Source: Ruminococcus sp. (GTDB lineage: Bacteria > Bacillota > Clostridia > Oscillospirales > Ruminococcaceae). From it: 38,504 nt of DNA. Where the stretch lies: positions 1-38,504 of the forward strand of contig JAFRXL010000018.1 of assembly GCA_017441505.1 (NCBI GenBank), given 5' to 3'. Each line of letters begins with the position of its first letter. Within the stretch, counting starts at the first letter, position 1. Both the position numbers and the translations under genes were made by a program. The notes below the pieces were generated by a model. It saw only the letters and a program-made list of their open reading frames with translations. It made no database searches and was not told where the DNA came from. Positions 1 through 7,368 of the stretch are shown here, piece by piece.

Positions 1-166
1 CCAACTCCCTTCGTATTTCTTTCTCATTTATATTATACGACAAAAAGTTGGCTGTTTCTATATTTTATAGTGACAAATTTAAAAATTATTGCTCTGATTT
101 GCCTTTTTACCGCCTTTTGCGGTCTTTTGCTCAGGGCTATTATTATATAAGAACGGAGGTGTCGGA
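1..166. promoter_or_regulatory. Left-edge intergenic region, probably divergent
   Basis: This stretch has no gene of its own. On the reverse strand a GGGAG ribosome-binding-like sequence (bases 5-9) and a TATAAT box (bases 31-36) suggest that a gene starts just beyond the left edge and reads leftward. On the forward strand a small hairpin, ACCGC-CTTTT-GCGGT, lies at 108-122, and GGAGG at 155-159 is the ribosome binding site of the next gene. I found no convincing -35/-10 pair for the forward gene. Confidence 0.4.
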
Positions 167-1333
167 GTGAGCGATCAAGTAAAAACCGAAAACAATGCCG
201 TTATAAACGTAATTGAAGACCTCGACCCTACTGTACAGCGTAAAGAATATAATGATCTGTTCCGGAAATGGAGAAAACAAAAGAACAATTCATGTGGATT
301 CAAATTTGAAACAAACACTCGTGAACGCATTTACAACGACAGCCGTGGATTTGAAAACAAATCCCTGAAAGACGCTGAACGTTCCGCTTTAAAAAATATC
401 ATGCGGCGTATAGGATACGCAATGCTGATATATATCGTTATCGAAAAAATAATAGGAACGTCCATTATTGCTTTTCTTGACCTTCTCGGATTTGACATAC
501 ATACTGATCTTTTCAGTTCATCCGTTTACGGAGGTTCTGCCGAGATAGTCATAGTCATACTGAGCATAAGCTGTATATCGCTTATCGCTCCTTCTATCTA
601 CCTGCATAAAAAAATGAAAATGCCTTTACGAGTCGAATTCATGAGCACAGTCAATGATTCCCTTGAGATACTTTCCAGCATAGGCATGACGTTGGTAATT
701 TGTACTATTGTTTGTCTGCCTTCTGCATATTCAAGCGAAACAAAGGATATATACAACTACTTCAAACCTTCTGATGCTGACGTTTCAGTATGGGGTCAGG
801 GAGAATTCGTTGTCTATACTATTTTTGAAGTTCTTATTTTTGCTGTACTTACCGAGGTTTTACTGAGAGGTGCTATATTCGGTGCTCTGAGACAGTTTGG
901 CGACAGGTTTGCTATAATCATGACCTCTATCGTCGCTGCACTGCTTATGGGAGATGTATATGAAATACCGGCAGAAGTGCTCATATCAGTAGTCGCTTCT
1001 GTGGGAATGCTCAGAAGCGGAACTATAGTTTCTGCATTCTTTGTCCGGATAGTTTATAAGCTGTACCAATTCACACTGGTAATACTTCAGGGAGAAAATT
1101 CTCCTGAAATGGTGCTTCACAGGAACTTCTTCATGATAGCTGTATTCATTATAGGTGTGGTTTTATCAGCATCGATACAGTTCTCTAAAGGACGTAAAAA
1201 CAAAAAGGTACTTGCCGATTATAGTTCAGAAGTCAGAGCTTCAAACCGCTTTGCTTACGCTTTAAGAATGTCACCGTTTACCGCTGTTGCCGGAGTTTGC
1301 TTTATACAGGCTTTGGTCAGACTTGCTTTTTAA
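167..1333 (+). CDS. Degenerate CPBP-like multipass membrane protein
   Basis: Predicted 388-residue integral membrane protein with a soluble charged N-terminus of about 75 residues followed by about eight hydrophobic segments. It starts with GTG, 7 bases after GGAGG (155-159). The region reading TEVLLRG followed by a long hydrophobic stretch resembles the CPBP (CAAX protease / bacteriocin-processing) fold. The usual residues are largely lost: the first Glu of the EExxxR motif is Thr, and the two expected His positions appear to be Met (in LLMGD) and Arg (in FVRIV). It is therefore probably not a protease. It is followed by tadA with only 9 bases between them, so the two are likely cotranscribed. 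Family assignment is by motif resemblance and is tentative; function unknown. Confidence 0.7.
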   Translation: MSDQVKTENNAVINVIEDLDPTVQRKEYNDLFRKWRKQKNNSCGFKFETNTRERIYNDSRGFENKSLKDAERSALKNIMRRIGYAMLIYIVIEKIIGTSIIAFLDLLGFDIHTDLFSSSVYGGSAEIVIVILSISCISLIAPSIYLHKKMKMPLRVEFMSTVNDSLEILSSIGMTLVICTIVCLPSAYSSETKDIYNYFKPSDADVSVWGQGEFVVYTIFEVLIFAVLTEVLLRGAIFGALRQFGDRFAIIMTSIVAALLMGDVYEIPAEVLISVVASVGMLRSGTIVSAFFVRIVYKLYQFTLVILQGENSPEMVLHRNFFMIAVFIIGVVLSASIQFSKGRKNKKVLADYSSEVRASNRFAYALRMSPFTAVAGVCFIQALVRLAF

Positions 1334-1342
1334 GGAGCTTAT

Positions 1343-1810
1343 ATGGATAAGTATATGCAGCGTGCTCTTGAACTTGCCCGTGAAGCTTATGACGAGGGAG
1401 AAGTCCCTGTCGGAGCGGTTGTGGTAAAAAAAAGCACCGGAGAGATCGTCGGTGAGGGAAGAAACATGAGAGAGCAAGCAAAAAATGCTCTTGCTCATGC
1501 TGAAATAATGGCTATAGACTCAGCCTGCAAAAAGCTTGGCGGCTGGAGACTGCCTGATTGTGCTATGTATGTGACCCTTGAACCCTGTCCGATGTGCTGC
1601 GGTGCGATAATAAACTCACGAATAGACAACGTCTATTTCGGAGCTTATGACTATAAGAGCGGGTCAGCTGTATCTGTGCAGAAGATGTTCGAGCTTCCTT
1701 ACAACTACAAACCGGAAGTTACCGGAGGAGTCATGGAGGAAGAGTGCTCAGAAATGCTCTCAGCTTTTTTCAAAGATCTCAGAGCACGAAAAAAGAAAAG
1801 ATCCGAATAA
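1343..1810 (+). CDS. tadA: tRNA-specific adenosine deaminase TadA
   Basis: A 155-residue cytidine/deoxycytidylate-deaminase fold protein. It converts adenosine 34 of tRNA-Arg(ACG) to inosine for wobble decoding. The zinc site is intact: HAE with H52 and catalytic E54, and PCPMC with C82 and C85. Length is normal for TadA. The ribosome binding site AAGGAG overlaps the stop codon of the preceding membrane protein gene, so the two are probably translated from one transcript. A strong intrinsic terminator follows. Confidence 0.95.
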   Translation: MDKYMQRALELAREAYDEGEVPVGAVVVKKSTGEIVGEGRNMREQAKNALAHAEIMAIDSACKKLGGWRLPDCAMYVTLEPCPMCCGAIINSRIDNVYFGAYDYKSGSAVSVQKMFELPYNYKPEVTGGVMEEECSEMLSAFFKDLRARKKKRSE

Positions 1811-1820
1811 TAAAAACAAG

Positions 1821-1857
1821 GTCCGGAAGAAAGAGTTTCTTCCGGACTTAAATTTTT
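1821..1857 (+). terminator. Rho-independent terminator of tadA
   Basis: A 12-bp perfect stem (GTCCGGAAGAAA / TTTCTTCCGGAC, loop GAG) at 1821-1847 is followed by TTAAATTTTT. It lies 10 bases after the tadA stop codon. Confidence 0.9.
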
Positions 1858-1865
1858 ACATATAA

Positions 1866-1894
1866 AACAAAAAACTCCACATAAATGTGGAGTT
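1866..1894 (-). terminator. Rho-independent terminator of tRNA-Leu
   Basis: On the reverse strand a 9-bp perfect stem (AACTCCACA / TGTGGAGTT, arms at 1886-1894 and 1873-1881) runs straight into TTTTGTTTT. It begins 3 bases after the encoded CCA of the tRNA. Confidence 0.9.
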
Positions 1895-1897
1895 CCT

Positions 1898-1982
1898 TGG
1901 TGCGAGTAATGGGACTTGAACCCATACGTCTCTCGACACACGCCCCTCAAACGTGCCTGTCTGCCTATTCCAGCACACTCGC
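1898..1982 (-). tRNA. tRNA-Leu (anticodon GAG)
   Basis: The reverse strand folds as a class II tRNA. The acceptor GCGAGTG (1976-1982) pairs with TACTCGC (1902-1908), the D stem is CTG/CAG, and the anticodon stem CACGT/GCGTG encloses loop TTGAGGG with anticodon GAG. There is a long variable arm with GTC/GAC stem, a T arm ATGGG-TTCAAGT-CCCAT, discriminator A, and an encoded CCA (1898-1900). The long variable arm and the anticodon agree on leucine (CUC/CUU codons). It has its own consensus promoter and terminator, so it is a monocistronic tRNA unit. No integrase or duplicated 3' end is seen nearby, so it shows no sign of being a used attachment site. Confidence 0.96.
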
Positions 1983-2022
1983 ATTCAGCAGTCAGTGTTG
2001 TATCTCACCTGACTGCTTTAAT

Positions 2023-2051
2023 ATTATATCAAATATAATTTGATTTGTCAA
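2023..2051 (-). promoter_or_regulatory. Consensus sigma-A promoter of tRNA-Leu
   Basis: Reverse strand TTGACA (2046-2051), 17-base spacer, TATAAT (2023-2028): a perfect match to the housekeeping consensus. The -35 box overlaps the stop codon (2048-2050) of the diguanylate cyclase gene, which reads in the same direction. Confidence 0.9.
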
Positions 2052-3220
2052 GCGTTTTTCAAAAATTTTTTTGGATTTTTTTTAAAAAAGGCTTTTTCTG
2101 CTGTTCTTGTGTGTTTCTGACGCTTTTCAATATACATATTTTCGTCCATTCGATTCAAAAAAGCATCCACAGAAGCACCGTCCGCAAGAATACTGTGACC
2201 TATAGAAAACGACAATTCATAAACTCTTTCTTTTTTGGAATTGAATATTTCCAGCTCTCTTCTGATGCTCTCCATAACATCAAGCATCTCCCGTTCACTT
2301 TCAGCGAACATAATAACTATGAATTCGTCTCCGGCAAAACGTATCGTCACGGACTTTGATGGTGTTGCACGCTTTATCAGCTTTGCTGCATCAATAAGAG
2401 CCTCGTCACCTACAGAATGTCCGAAATCATCGTTAATGCTCTTAAAAAAATCAAGGTCTATCATCAGTCCGCCAAGGTTAGCCGAATTCCGCTTGATTTT
2501 TCTTATAATGTGGTCAAGATAATTTCTGTTATAGAGCTTTGTAAGAGAATCGATATAAGACAGCTCGTTTTGCAGACTCATGTGTATGCCAACAAGTCCG
2601 AGAGCCGCAGAAGTCCACGCTATGGATATTCCATATATGTACATCTGCAAAGTGATGCCTAAAAATATAGGCGTAAGGAACATCCCTATCGGGAAGAAGT
2701 GTATCTTTCCATATCTGTGTGTATATCGCAATGTCAGGAAAGTCGAGAATATCAGATAGCCGAGCGTTATTACGTAAAACGTATAGCCTATCGGGGCACG
2801 TTTGTAAATGTTATCCTCATCGATATAAAACAGAAACCTCAGCCACACGTTTGGCACCAGTGTAAGAATAGCAAAAAATGCCGGGATACCAATAAACGGA
2901 TAGTACTTTTTTATCCTTGACTCATCCTGATATAATCTGAGATCAACGTAAATACACCATATAAAAGATACTGCCATATTTGCTGCATAAAGATAGGAAT
3001 TTGTCAATATTGAAAGTGCTTCGCAGCCTCTGAATGATCTGCCGTCAATAAAAAAACCTAACGCTTCTACCGCACAGCTTCCGGCTGTAAGCGACATCAT
3101 TAATGTAAATAGCTTGTCACTAACGCCACGTCTTTGACGTACAAGATGACTGCTTATGAAAAGGACTGCCAGCATTGCAAAACCTATACAGTTGGTAATT
3201 ACAATAGACTGTATATTCAT
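2048..3220 (-). CDS. Membrane-bound GGDEF diguanylate cyclase
   Basis: A 390-residue protein: an N-terminal half of about seven hydrophobic helices (roughly residues 5-215) followed by a GGDEF domain (about 220-380). It is expected to make cyclic-di-GMP from two GTP at the inner face of the membrane. The active-site loop reads AGDEF (residues 296-300), a variant often found in active cyclases, preceded by the DLDFFKSINDDFGH metal/nucleotide-binding segment. The RxxD product-inhibition site before the loop is absent (PSKS in its place), so feedback inhibition is not expected. ATG at 3220 was chosen because GGAGG lies 8 bases upstream; a TTG immediately before it is too close. The C-terminus is Lys/Phe-rich. 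It has its own promoter and sits downstream of the AraC gene. Confidence 0.9.
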   Translation of the reverse strand: MNIQSIVITNCIGFAMLAVLFISSHLVRQRRGVSDKLFTLMMSLTAGSCAVEALGFFIDGRSFRGCEALSILTNSYLYAANMAVSFIWCIYVDLRLYQDESRIKKYYPFIGIPAFFAILTLVPNVWLRFLFYIDEDNIYKRAPIGYTFYVITLGYLIFSTFLTLRYTHRYGKIHFFPIGMFLTPIFLGITLQMYIYGISIAWTSAALGLVGIHMSLQNELSYIDSLTKLYNRNYLDHIIRKIKRNSANLGGLMIDLDFFKSINDDFGHSVGDEALIDAAKLIKRATPSKSVTIRFAGDEFIVIMFAESEREMLDVMESIRRELEIFNSKKERVYELSFSIGHSILADGASVDAFLNRMDENMYIEKRQKHTRTAEKAFFKKNPKKFLKNA

Positions 3221-3251
3221 CAATGTGTCCTCCGAAATGTTTATTAACTAC

Positions 3252-3280
3252 ATAATAACACATTTTTCGGACAATTTCAA
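3252..3280 (-). promoter_or_regulatory. Sigma-A promoter of the diguanylate cyclase gene
   Basis: Reverse strand TTGAAA (3275-3280), 17-base spacer, TATTAT (3252-3257), about 30 bases before the chosen ATG. It lies in the gap after the AraC gene, so the two genes can be expressed separately. Confidence 0.8.
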
Positions 3281-3299
3281 TAACTTTACAGCAATTTCG

Positions 3300-4169
3300 T
3301 TATTTTTTTACAAAATGTTCACGATATTCTGTGGGAGATAGCCCATTATATTTTCTGAATATTCTGCTAAAATAATTACTTTCGGTATATCCGCATTGTG
3401 CTGCCACCTCTGCGACAGACATTCTTCCGTCAATGAGCATATCTCTTGCCGCCTGCATCCTGAGCTGTGTTATATACTCACTCGGTACGCAGTCAAAGGT
3501 GCTGTGGAAAAGTCTTATAAGCTGTCGCTGTGAATAATTTGCTATTTCTGCAAGCTTGCTGACCTTTACATCAGAAGTATAATTCGTATGGATATACGCC
3601 AGCACCTTTGCAAGCTTGAGCATATCCTTGTTTTCGCTTATCTTTTCAAAGTCGTAGAGCCTCGAAAGCGTGACTACGAGCGTCTGAAAACAGGCTTTCA
3701 GCATAGCTATTCTTCCCGTAAGATTCGATGTATACTCACAGTTCATATTGTGTATCAACTGACTTATACGGCTGAATTCGACTGATCCAAGATGAAGGCT
3801 GCTGCAAAAAGTTTTTTTCATCGATGCATTTGGTTCGACCACAAATAGTGCCTGAAATCCGACGGAACCGGCAAGGTCTTCTGAAACCTCATCGAGAACG
3901 CTCTTCCGGAACATTATATTGCATATCCTGAAATTTTCAGGTTCGTCATAACCGTGCTCTGTGTCGCTTCCTATAACAAAAACATCGCCTTTCTTGACAC
4001 TATACCGCTCGCCGTCAACAATATGTACAGCAGTTCCGCTGAGAACGATAACAAGCTCAAAGTAATTGTCGTGACCATGAAGATACAGCGGCTCTTCATG
4101 CACACCATACTGTATATAAAATGGGAAGCTTTCATCCTTTGTAAAGGCACTCAGCGACATTCTGAACAT
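3300..4169 (-). CDS. AraC-family transcriptional regulator with cupin sensor domain
   Basis: A 289-residue regulator. The N-terminal cupin-like part (about residues 20-110, with the LHGHDNYFELVIVLSG start typical of sugar-sensing AraC proteins) would bind a ligand. The C-terminal part (about 190-287) contains the two helix-turn-helix motifs: SKLAEIANYSQRQLIRLFHS and the AraC signature VAAQCGYTESNYFSRIFRK ending in GLSPTEYR. The start at 4169 follows AAGGAGGG by 5 bases; an upstream in-frame ATG at 4238 lies in the promoter and is rejected. It is divergent from the GH5 glycanase gene, so control of that gene by plant-polysaccharide-derived sugars is a reasonable inference. The actual ligand is unknown. 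Confidence 0.92.
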   Translation of the reverse strand: MFRMSLSAFTKDESFPFYIQYGVHEEPLYLHGHDNYFELVIVLSGTAVHIVDGERYSVKKGDVFVIGSDTEHGYDEPENFRICNIMFRKSVLDEVSEDLAGSVGFQALFVVEPNASMKKTFCSSLHLGSVEFSRISQLIHNMNCEYTSNLTGRIAMLKACFQTLVVTLSRLYDFEKISENKDMLKLAKVLAYIHTNYTSDVKVSKLAEIANYSQRQLIRLFHSTFDCVPSEYITQLRMQAARDMLIDGRMSVAEVAAQCGYTESNYFSRIFRKYNGLSPTEYREHFVKK

Positions 4170-4237
4170 ATTATCCCTCCTTGTCATATATGTGCTTAAA
4201 TGTGTCAGAAAAATCCTGCATCTTTTTTGTCTCATCA

Positions 4238-4276
4238 TGCTATAATCATTATAGCAGAATTTCTATTCACTTTCAA
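4238..4276. promoter_or_regulatory. Divergent promoter region with a 19-bp palindrome
   Basis: TGCTATAAT-C-ATTATAGCA (4238-4256) is a perfect palindrome that places an extended -10 box (TGnTATAAT) on both strands. On the reverse strand TTGAAA (4271-4276) lies exactly 17 bases from TATAAT (4248-4253), giving a good promoter for the AraC gene. On the forward strand TATAAT (4241-4246) has no recognisable -35 box, as expected for an activator-dependent promoter for the glycanase. Confidence 0.7.
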
Positions 4277-4332
4277 GAATAGGCGTATACAAACAACAAA
4301 AAATGACTTTGGTCATGAAAGGAGTTTTCACA

Positions 4333-5772
4333 ATGTTCAAAACAAAAGCAACAAGCCTGCTTGCAGCAGCCGCAATGGTGATACCCTCTCTCATCATCAC
4401 TCCGTGCAATGCAGAGAACCGGAACGACTCGATGCGTGACATCACCACTATGGAGCTTGTCAGAGATATGGGCATAGGTATCAACCTCGGAAATACTATG
4501 GAGGCTGCCGGCGACTGGATAGCTGAATACGGCGACGGCACTGTAAGGTCATACGAGACTGCATGGGGAAGTCCGGAAGTAACAGAGGAAATGATAAAGG
4601 GCATGGCTGAAGAGGGCTTCGGCGTGCTTCGCATACCTGTAGCATGGTCGAATCTCATGGGAGATAACTACACTATCAGTCAGGACTATATGTCGAGAGT
4701 TCAGCAGATAGTCGACTGGACTATAGATGCTGATATGTACGCTATCATCAATATCCACTGGGATAACGGCTGGGTAAATAACTTTCCGGATAATAAGGAT
4801 GAAAATATGAAGCGTTATGCGAGAATGTGGGAACAGATATGCGACGGCTTTGAGGATTACGGCGATCATCTCATGTTTGAGTCACAGAATGAAGAGCTTG
4901 GCTGGGAATCTATCTGGAATCCGTGGGGAAGTACTGACGGCAAAGCTGAATCCTACGCACTCGTAAACGAAATAAACCAGAAGTTCGTGGACGTTGTACG
5001 TTCATCCGACGGTAATAATCCTGAGCGTCATCTGCTCATATCAGGCTATAACACCGGCATAGACCGCACCTGTGACCCTCTCTTCAAAATGCCTGCTGAC
5101 CCACAGAACCGCTGTGCAGTATCAGTACACTACTATACTCCGGCAGGTTTTGCTATCCTCGAAGATAAGGACGAATCATGGGCAAAGGCAAGGTCAACAT
5201 GGGGTACTAACGATGACCTCAACGAGCTTAAATACAATCTCGACATGATGAAGACAAACTTTGTTGATAAAGGCATACCTGTTATCATAGGCGAATACGG
5301 ATGTCCGACAAAGGGCAAAGAGCCGGATTCCGTAAGACTTTTCCTCAGCACAGTCTGCAAAGCGATATATGAGCGTAATATGTGTCCGGTAATGTGGTCA
5401 ACTCCGGGCGGACACTACAACAGGACCACCTACAAAATGGAAGACCAGCAGCTCGTACAGCAGCTGAAAGCTATCGGAGCAAGACAGCCTGACCCTGATA
5501 AGTCCTCTCAGCAGCCTGCCGGCGTATGGGGAGATGCAAACAATAACGGCACTGTCCAGATGAATGACGCAGTACTTGTAATGCAGGCTATATCCAATGC
5601 TGACGTATATGGTGTTAACGGTACGGACAAGAATCATATTACGGAAATAGGCGAGAAACTTGCCGATGTTTACGATAACGGCACGAGCGGACTTACTAAT
5701 ATGGATGCACTTCTGATACAGAAATATCTGATACATACAGTAACATCGCTTACTCCAGCCGGAGCAGCATAA
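4333..5772 (+). CDS. Secreted GH5 endoglucanase-type glycanase with C-terminal dockerin
   Basis: A 479-residue cellulosomal enzyme. A signal peptide (residues 1-27, likely cut after CNA) is followed by a GH5 (beta/alpha)8 catalytic domain of about 350 residues. Recognisable strands are INLGNTMEA, LRIPVAWSN, NIHWDNGW, FESQNEE with general acid E187, VHYYTP, IIGEYGC with nucleophile E321, and PVMWSTPGG. A Pro/Gln-rich linker leads to a dockerin (about 400-475) with two calcium-loop repeats: GDANNNGTVQMND, and ADVYDNGTSGLTNMDALLIQKY in the style of Ruminococcus dockerins. The enzyme should dock to a cohesin-bearing scaffoldin and cut beta-1,4-glucan or a related glycan; the exact substrate cannot be read from sequence. 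The start at 4333 is preceded by AAAGGAG with 8 bases spacing. Confidence 0.95.
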   Translation: MFKTKATSLLAAAAMVIPSLIITPCNAENRNDSMRDITTMELVRDMGIGINLGNTMEAAGDWIAEYGDGTVRSYETAWGSPEVTEEMIKGMAEEGFGVLRIPVAWSNLMGDNYTISQDYMSRVQQIVDWTIDADMYAIINIHWDNGWVNNFPDNKDENMKRYARMWEQICDGFEDYGDHLMFESQNEELGWESIWNPWGSTDGKAESYALVNEINQKFVDVVRSSDGNNPERHLLISGYNTGIDRTCDPLFKMPADPQNRCAVSVHYYTPAGFAILEDKDESWAKARSTWGTNDDLNELKYNLDMMKTNFVDKGIPVIIGEYGCPTKGKEPDSVRLFLSTVCKAIYERNMCPVMWSTPGGHYNRTTYKMEDQQLVQQLKAIGARQPDPDKSSQQPAGVWGDANNNGTVQMNDAVLVMQAISNADVYGVNGTDKNHITEIGEKLADVYDNGTSGLTNMDALLIQKYLIHTVTSLTPAGAA

Positions 5773-5790
5773 AACTCAATACGCATTTCA

Positions 5791-5809
5791 GGGGAGGCTC
5801 AGCCTCCCC
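5791..5809. terminator. GC-rich hairpin between convergent genes
   Basis: Perfect 8-bp stem GGGGAGGC-TCA-GCCTCCCC, 18 bases after the GH5 stop codon and 36 bases beyond the yqfD stop codon. No good T-tract follows on either strand, so it is a probable but not classical transcription end or mRNA 3' stabiliser serving both genes. Confidence 0.6.
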
Positions 5810-5845
5810 TTCCCTTATGCCCACACTATGTCGCCTGCGGCTGTT

Positions 5846-7012
5846 TTACTTAATAAATATTTCTCTCTCTTCACATATACTGCCCTCCGCAACATACTCA
5901 ACAGTCAGCGTTATCCCCTCCTCCGTCTTTTTTTCTGTTATTTTTCTGTCTATTATCTCTGTATCTCCGGAAAGAAAATTCTTTTCATAGAGATATACCC
6001 TGCCCATAAGCTCATCCCTGAGTTCATCTTCAGTTAAAGTAGTCTCAGTCTGCTCAAACACGGTCACCTTCTTTTTGATCGTACCTATATGCAGGTCTTT
6101 TCCGAATATCTCAAAGCTTTTTTCAGATGTTTCAGTCTCAGTGAACTCGTGCTCCTTTTTGCCGATAAACAGCGGTATATCCAGACTGAAAAGTTTCAGA
6201 TAATTTTCATTTTCAACTTCTCCCGAAGGTTCTCTGCGTACCGACTTAAACTCCCCCGAAAACTCGACCTTTTCCTTATACCGTCCCCTTATCTTGCCCA
6301 TAGCGTGGCTTATTACAGTCCGACCGTAGGCATCGGCATAAACTCCGCTAACAAGCAGAGTTCCTTCCACAACATGGTCACCTACCTTGTGGAGCAAAAA
6401 TCCGTCATATACTGTCGTTGAAATTATGTCCGCTTCCTTAGATGCAACAAGGTTGCACGGTGTACGCTCATGCACCATATCCGGCTTCCTGACTGTCTCT
6501 GTGACCTCAACTACTATCCTGTTGCCGGTGCGTCGGATGCCTGCCCACGCTATGTCGTCAAGCATGACACGAAGTTCGTTTTCGCAGTATTTAATGTCAA
6601 TATCGTGTATGAATTTTCCACGGCGGATACCGACTTCATCAAGAGCAGCAAGAATGTCTCTGTCACTGACCCTTGAATTGCCCTGTATATCGATGCTCAC
6701 AACTACATTTGAAAAATACAGCGAACCGAGCAAAGTCAATATCATACCTGCAATAATACCGAATCTCAGCCGGTATTTTTTTATTTTTATAAATACATTA
6801 TTGTACTCATGATGTTCTAACTCAATGCCGTATTTCTCGGCGAGTTTCAGCACTTCATCAAGTCCGGAGCTATGTATCTCACCATAAAATACATCCTTTT
6901 TGCAGTACTGTCCAGCACAGCTGACCCTGCTTGAATGAAGGGCATTTATGAATTTATACAGCTCTTTTCCTTTAGCACTTATCCTTATTCTTCTCCGCAT
7001 TTGCTCCTTCAT
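5846..7012 (-). CDS. yqfD: Sporulation protein YqfD
   Basis: A 388-residue protein of the YqfD family, required for late (stage IV, mother-cell) sporulation in Bacillus and Clostridia. A soluble N-terminal region with the RVSCAG..KKDVFYGEI pattern is followed by one membrane helix (about residues 84-102). A long outer domain then begins with a POTRA/FtsQ-like segment (VVSIDIQGNSRVSDRDILAALDEVGIRRG). The chosen ATG at 7012 follows GGGGAG (7022-7027) by 9 bases; an in-frame TTG 21 bases upstream is less likely. The start lies inside the 3' end of yqfC, so the two are translationally coupled. Confidence 0.92.
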   Translation of the reverse strand: MKEQMRRRIRISAKGKELYKFINALHSSRVSCAGQYCKKDVFYGEIHSSGLDEVLKLAEKYGIELEHHEYNNVFIKIKKYRLRFGIIAGMILTLLGSLYFSNVVVSIDIQGNSRVSDRDILAALDEVGIRRGKFIHDIDIKYCENELRVMLDDIAWAGIRRTGNRIVVEVTETVRKPDMVHERTPCNLVASKEADIISTTVYDGFLLHKVGDHVVEGTLLVSGVYADAYGRTVISHAMGKIRGRYKEKVEFSGEFKSVRREPSGEVENENYLKLFSLDIPLFIGKKEHEFTETETSEKSFEIFGKDLHIGTIKKKVTVFEQTETTLTEDELRDELMGRVYLYEKNFLSGDTEIIDRKITEKKTEEGITLTVEYVAEGSICEEREIFIK

Positions 7013-7274
7013 TTTTTCCGTCTCCCCTTTCAATAAATTCGACCTTAGCTATCTTTCCTCTCACGATAAGTCCGTTACCACGAAAATCGTATGCTTTAAG
7101 GTCGCTGCCCCATATCTGTATGCAAAGCTTTCCCGAGATAAGCTTCATGAATATCTCGTTATACTCCTCTATCCTCCGGCAATTTTCTATGAGGAGCTGC
7201 CTGTCGCAGTCAAAATATATCTGAGGTTCGAGAAAAAAGCTCTCCCTTGCTCTATCAGCTATCTTATCAAACAA
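6972..7274 (-). CDS. yqfC: Sporulation protein YqfC
   Basis: A 100-residue YqfC family protein (usual length about 90-100) with the family's core: an N-terminal DKIADRARESFFLEP, the middle LLIENCRRIEEYNE, and the beta-strand-rich LISGKLCIQIWGSDLKAYDFRGNGLIVRGKI. The start appears to be TTG, 8 bases after AGGAG. It overlaps the following yqfD by 41 bases, the conserved yqfC-yqfD arrangement. The C-terminal tail is charged and poorly conserved. Required for sporulation in Bacillus; the biochemical role is unknown. Confidence 0.9.
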   Translation of the reverse strand: MFDKIADRARESFFLEPQIYFDCDRQLLIENCRRIEEYNEIFMKLISGKLCIQIWGSDLKAYDFRGNGLIVRGKIAKVEFIERGDGKNEGANAEKNKDKC

Positions 7275-7288
7275 TCATATCACTCCTG

Positions 7289-7323
7289 AGGCAGCACCGC
7301 TCAAGCTTTGTGCAGTGCTGCCT
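7289..7323. repeat. Inverted repeat between yqfC and ylbJ
   Basis: A perfect 9-bp inverted repeat AGGCAGCAC (7289-7297) / GTGCTGCCT (7315-7323) with a 17-base loop, lying just upstream of the yqfC ribosome binding site. On the forward strand it is followed by GAATATTTTTCTC, terminator-like, 45 bases before the ylbJ start. It may be an operator or leader attenuator for one of the two divergent genes. Confidence 0.55.
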
Positions 7324-7368
7324 GAATATTTTTCTCTCTCAAATAATATGATTGACTGGGTGATCTTT

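Noticed and set aside
1898-1982. tRNA-Leu as an integration site for a mobile element
   Set aside because: No integrase, no duplicated tRNA 3' end, and normal core genes flank it on both sides.
4263-4869. Reverse-strand ORFs inside the GH5 gene
   Set aside because: They are antisense to a gene with clear catalytic motifs, signal peptide and ribosome binding site.
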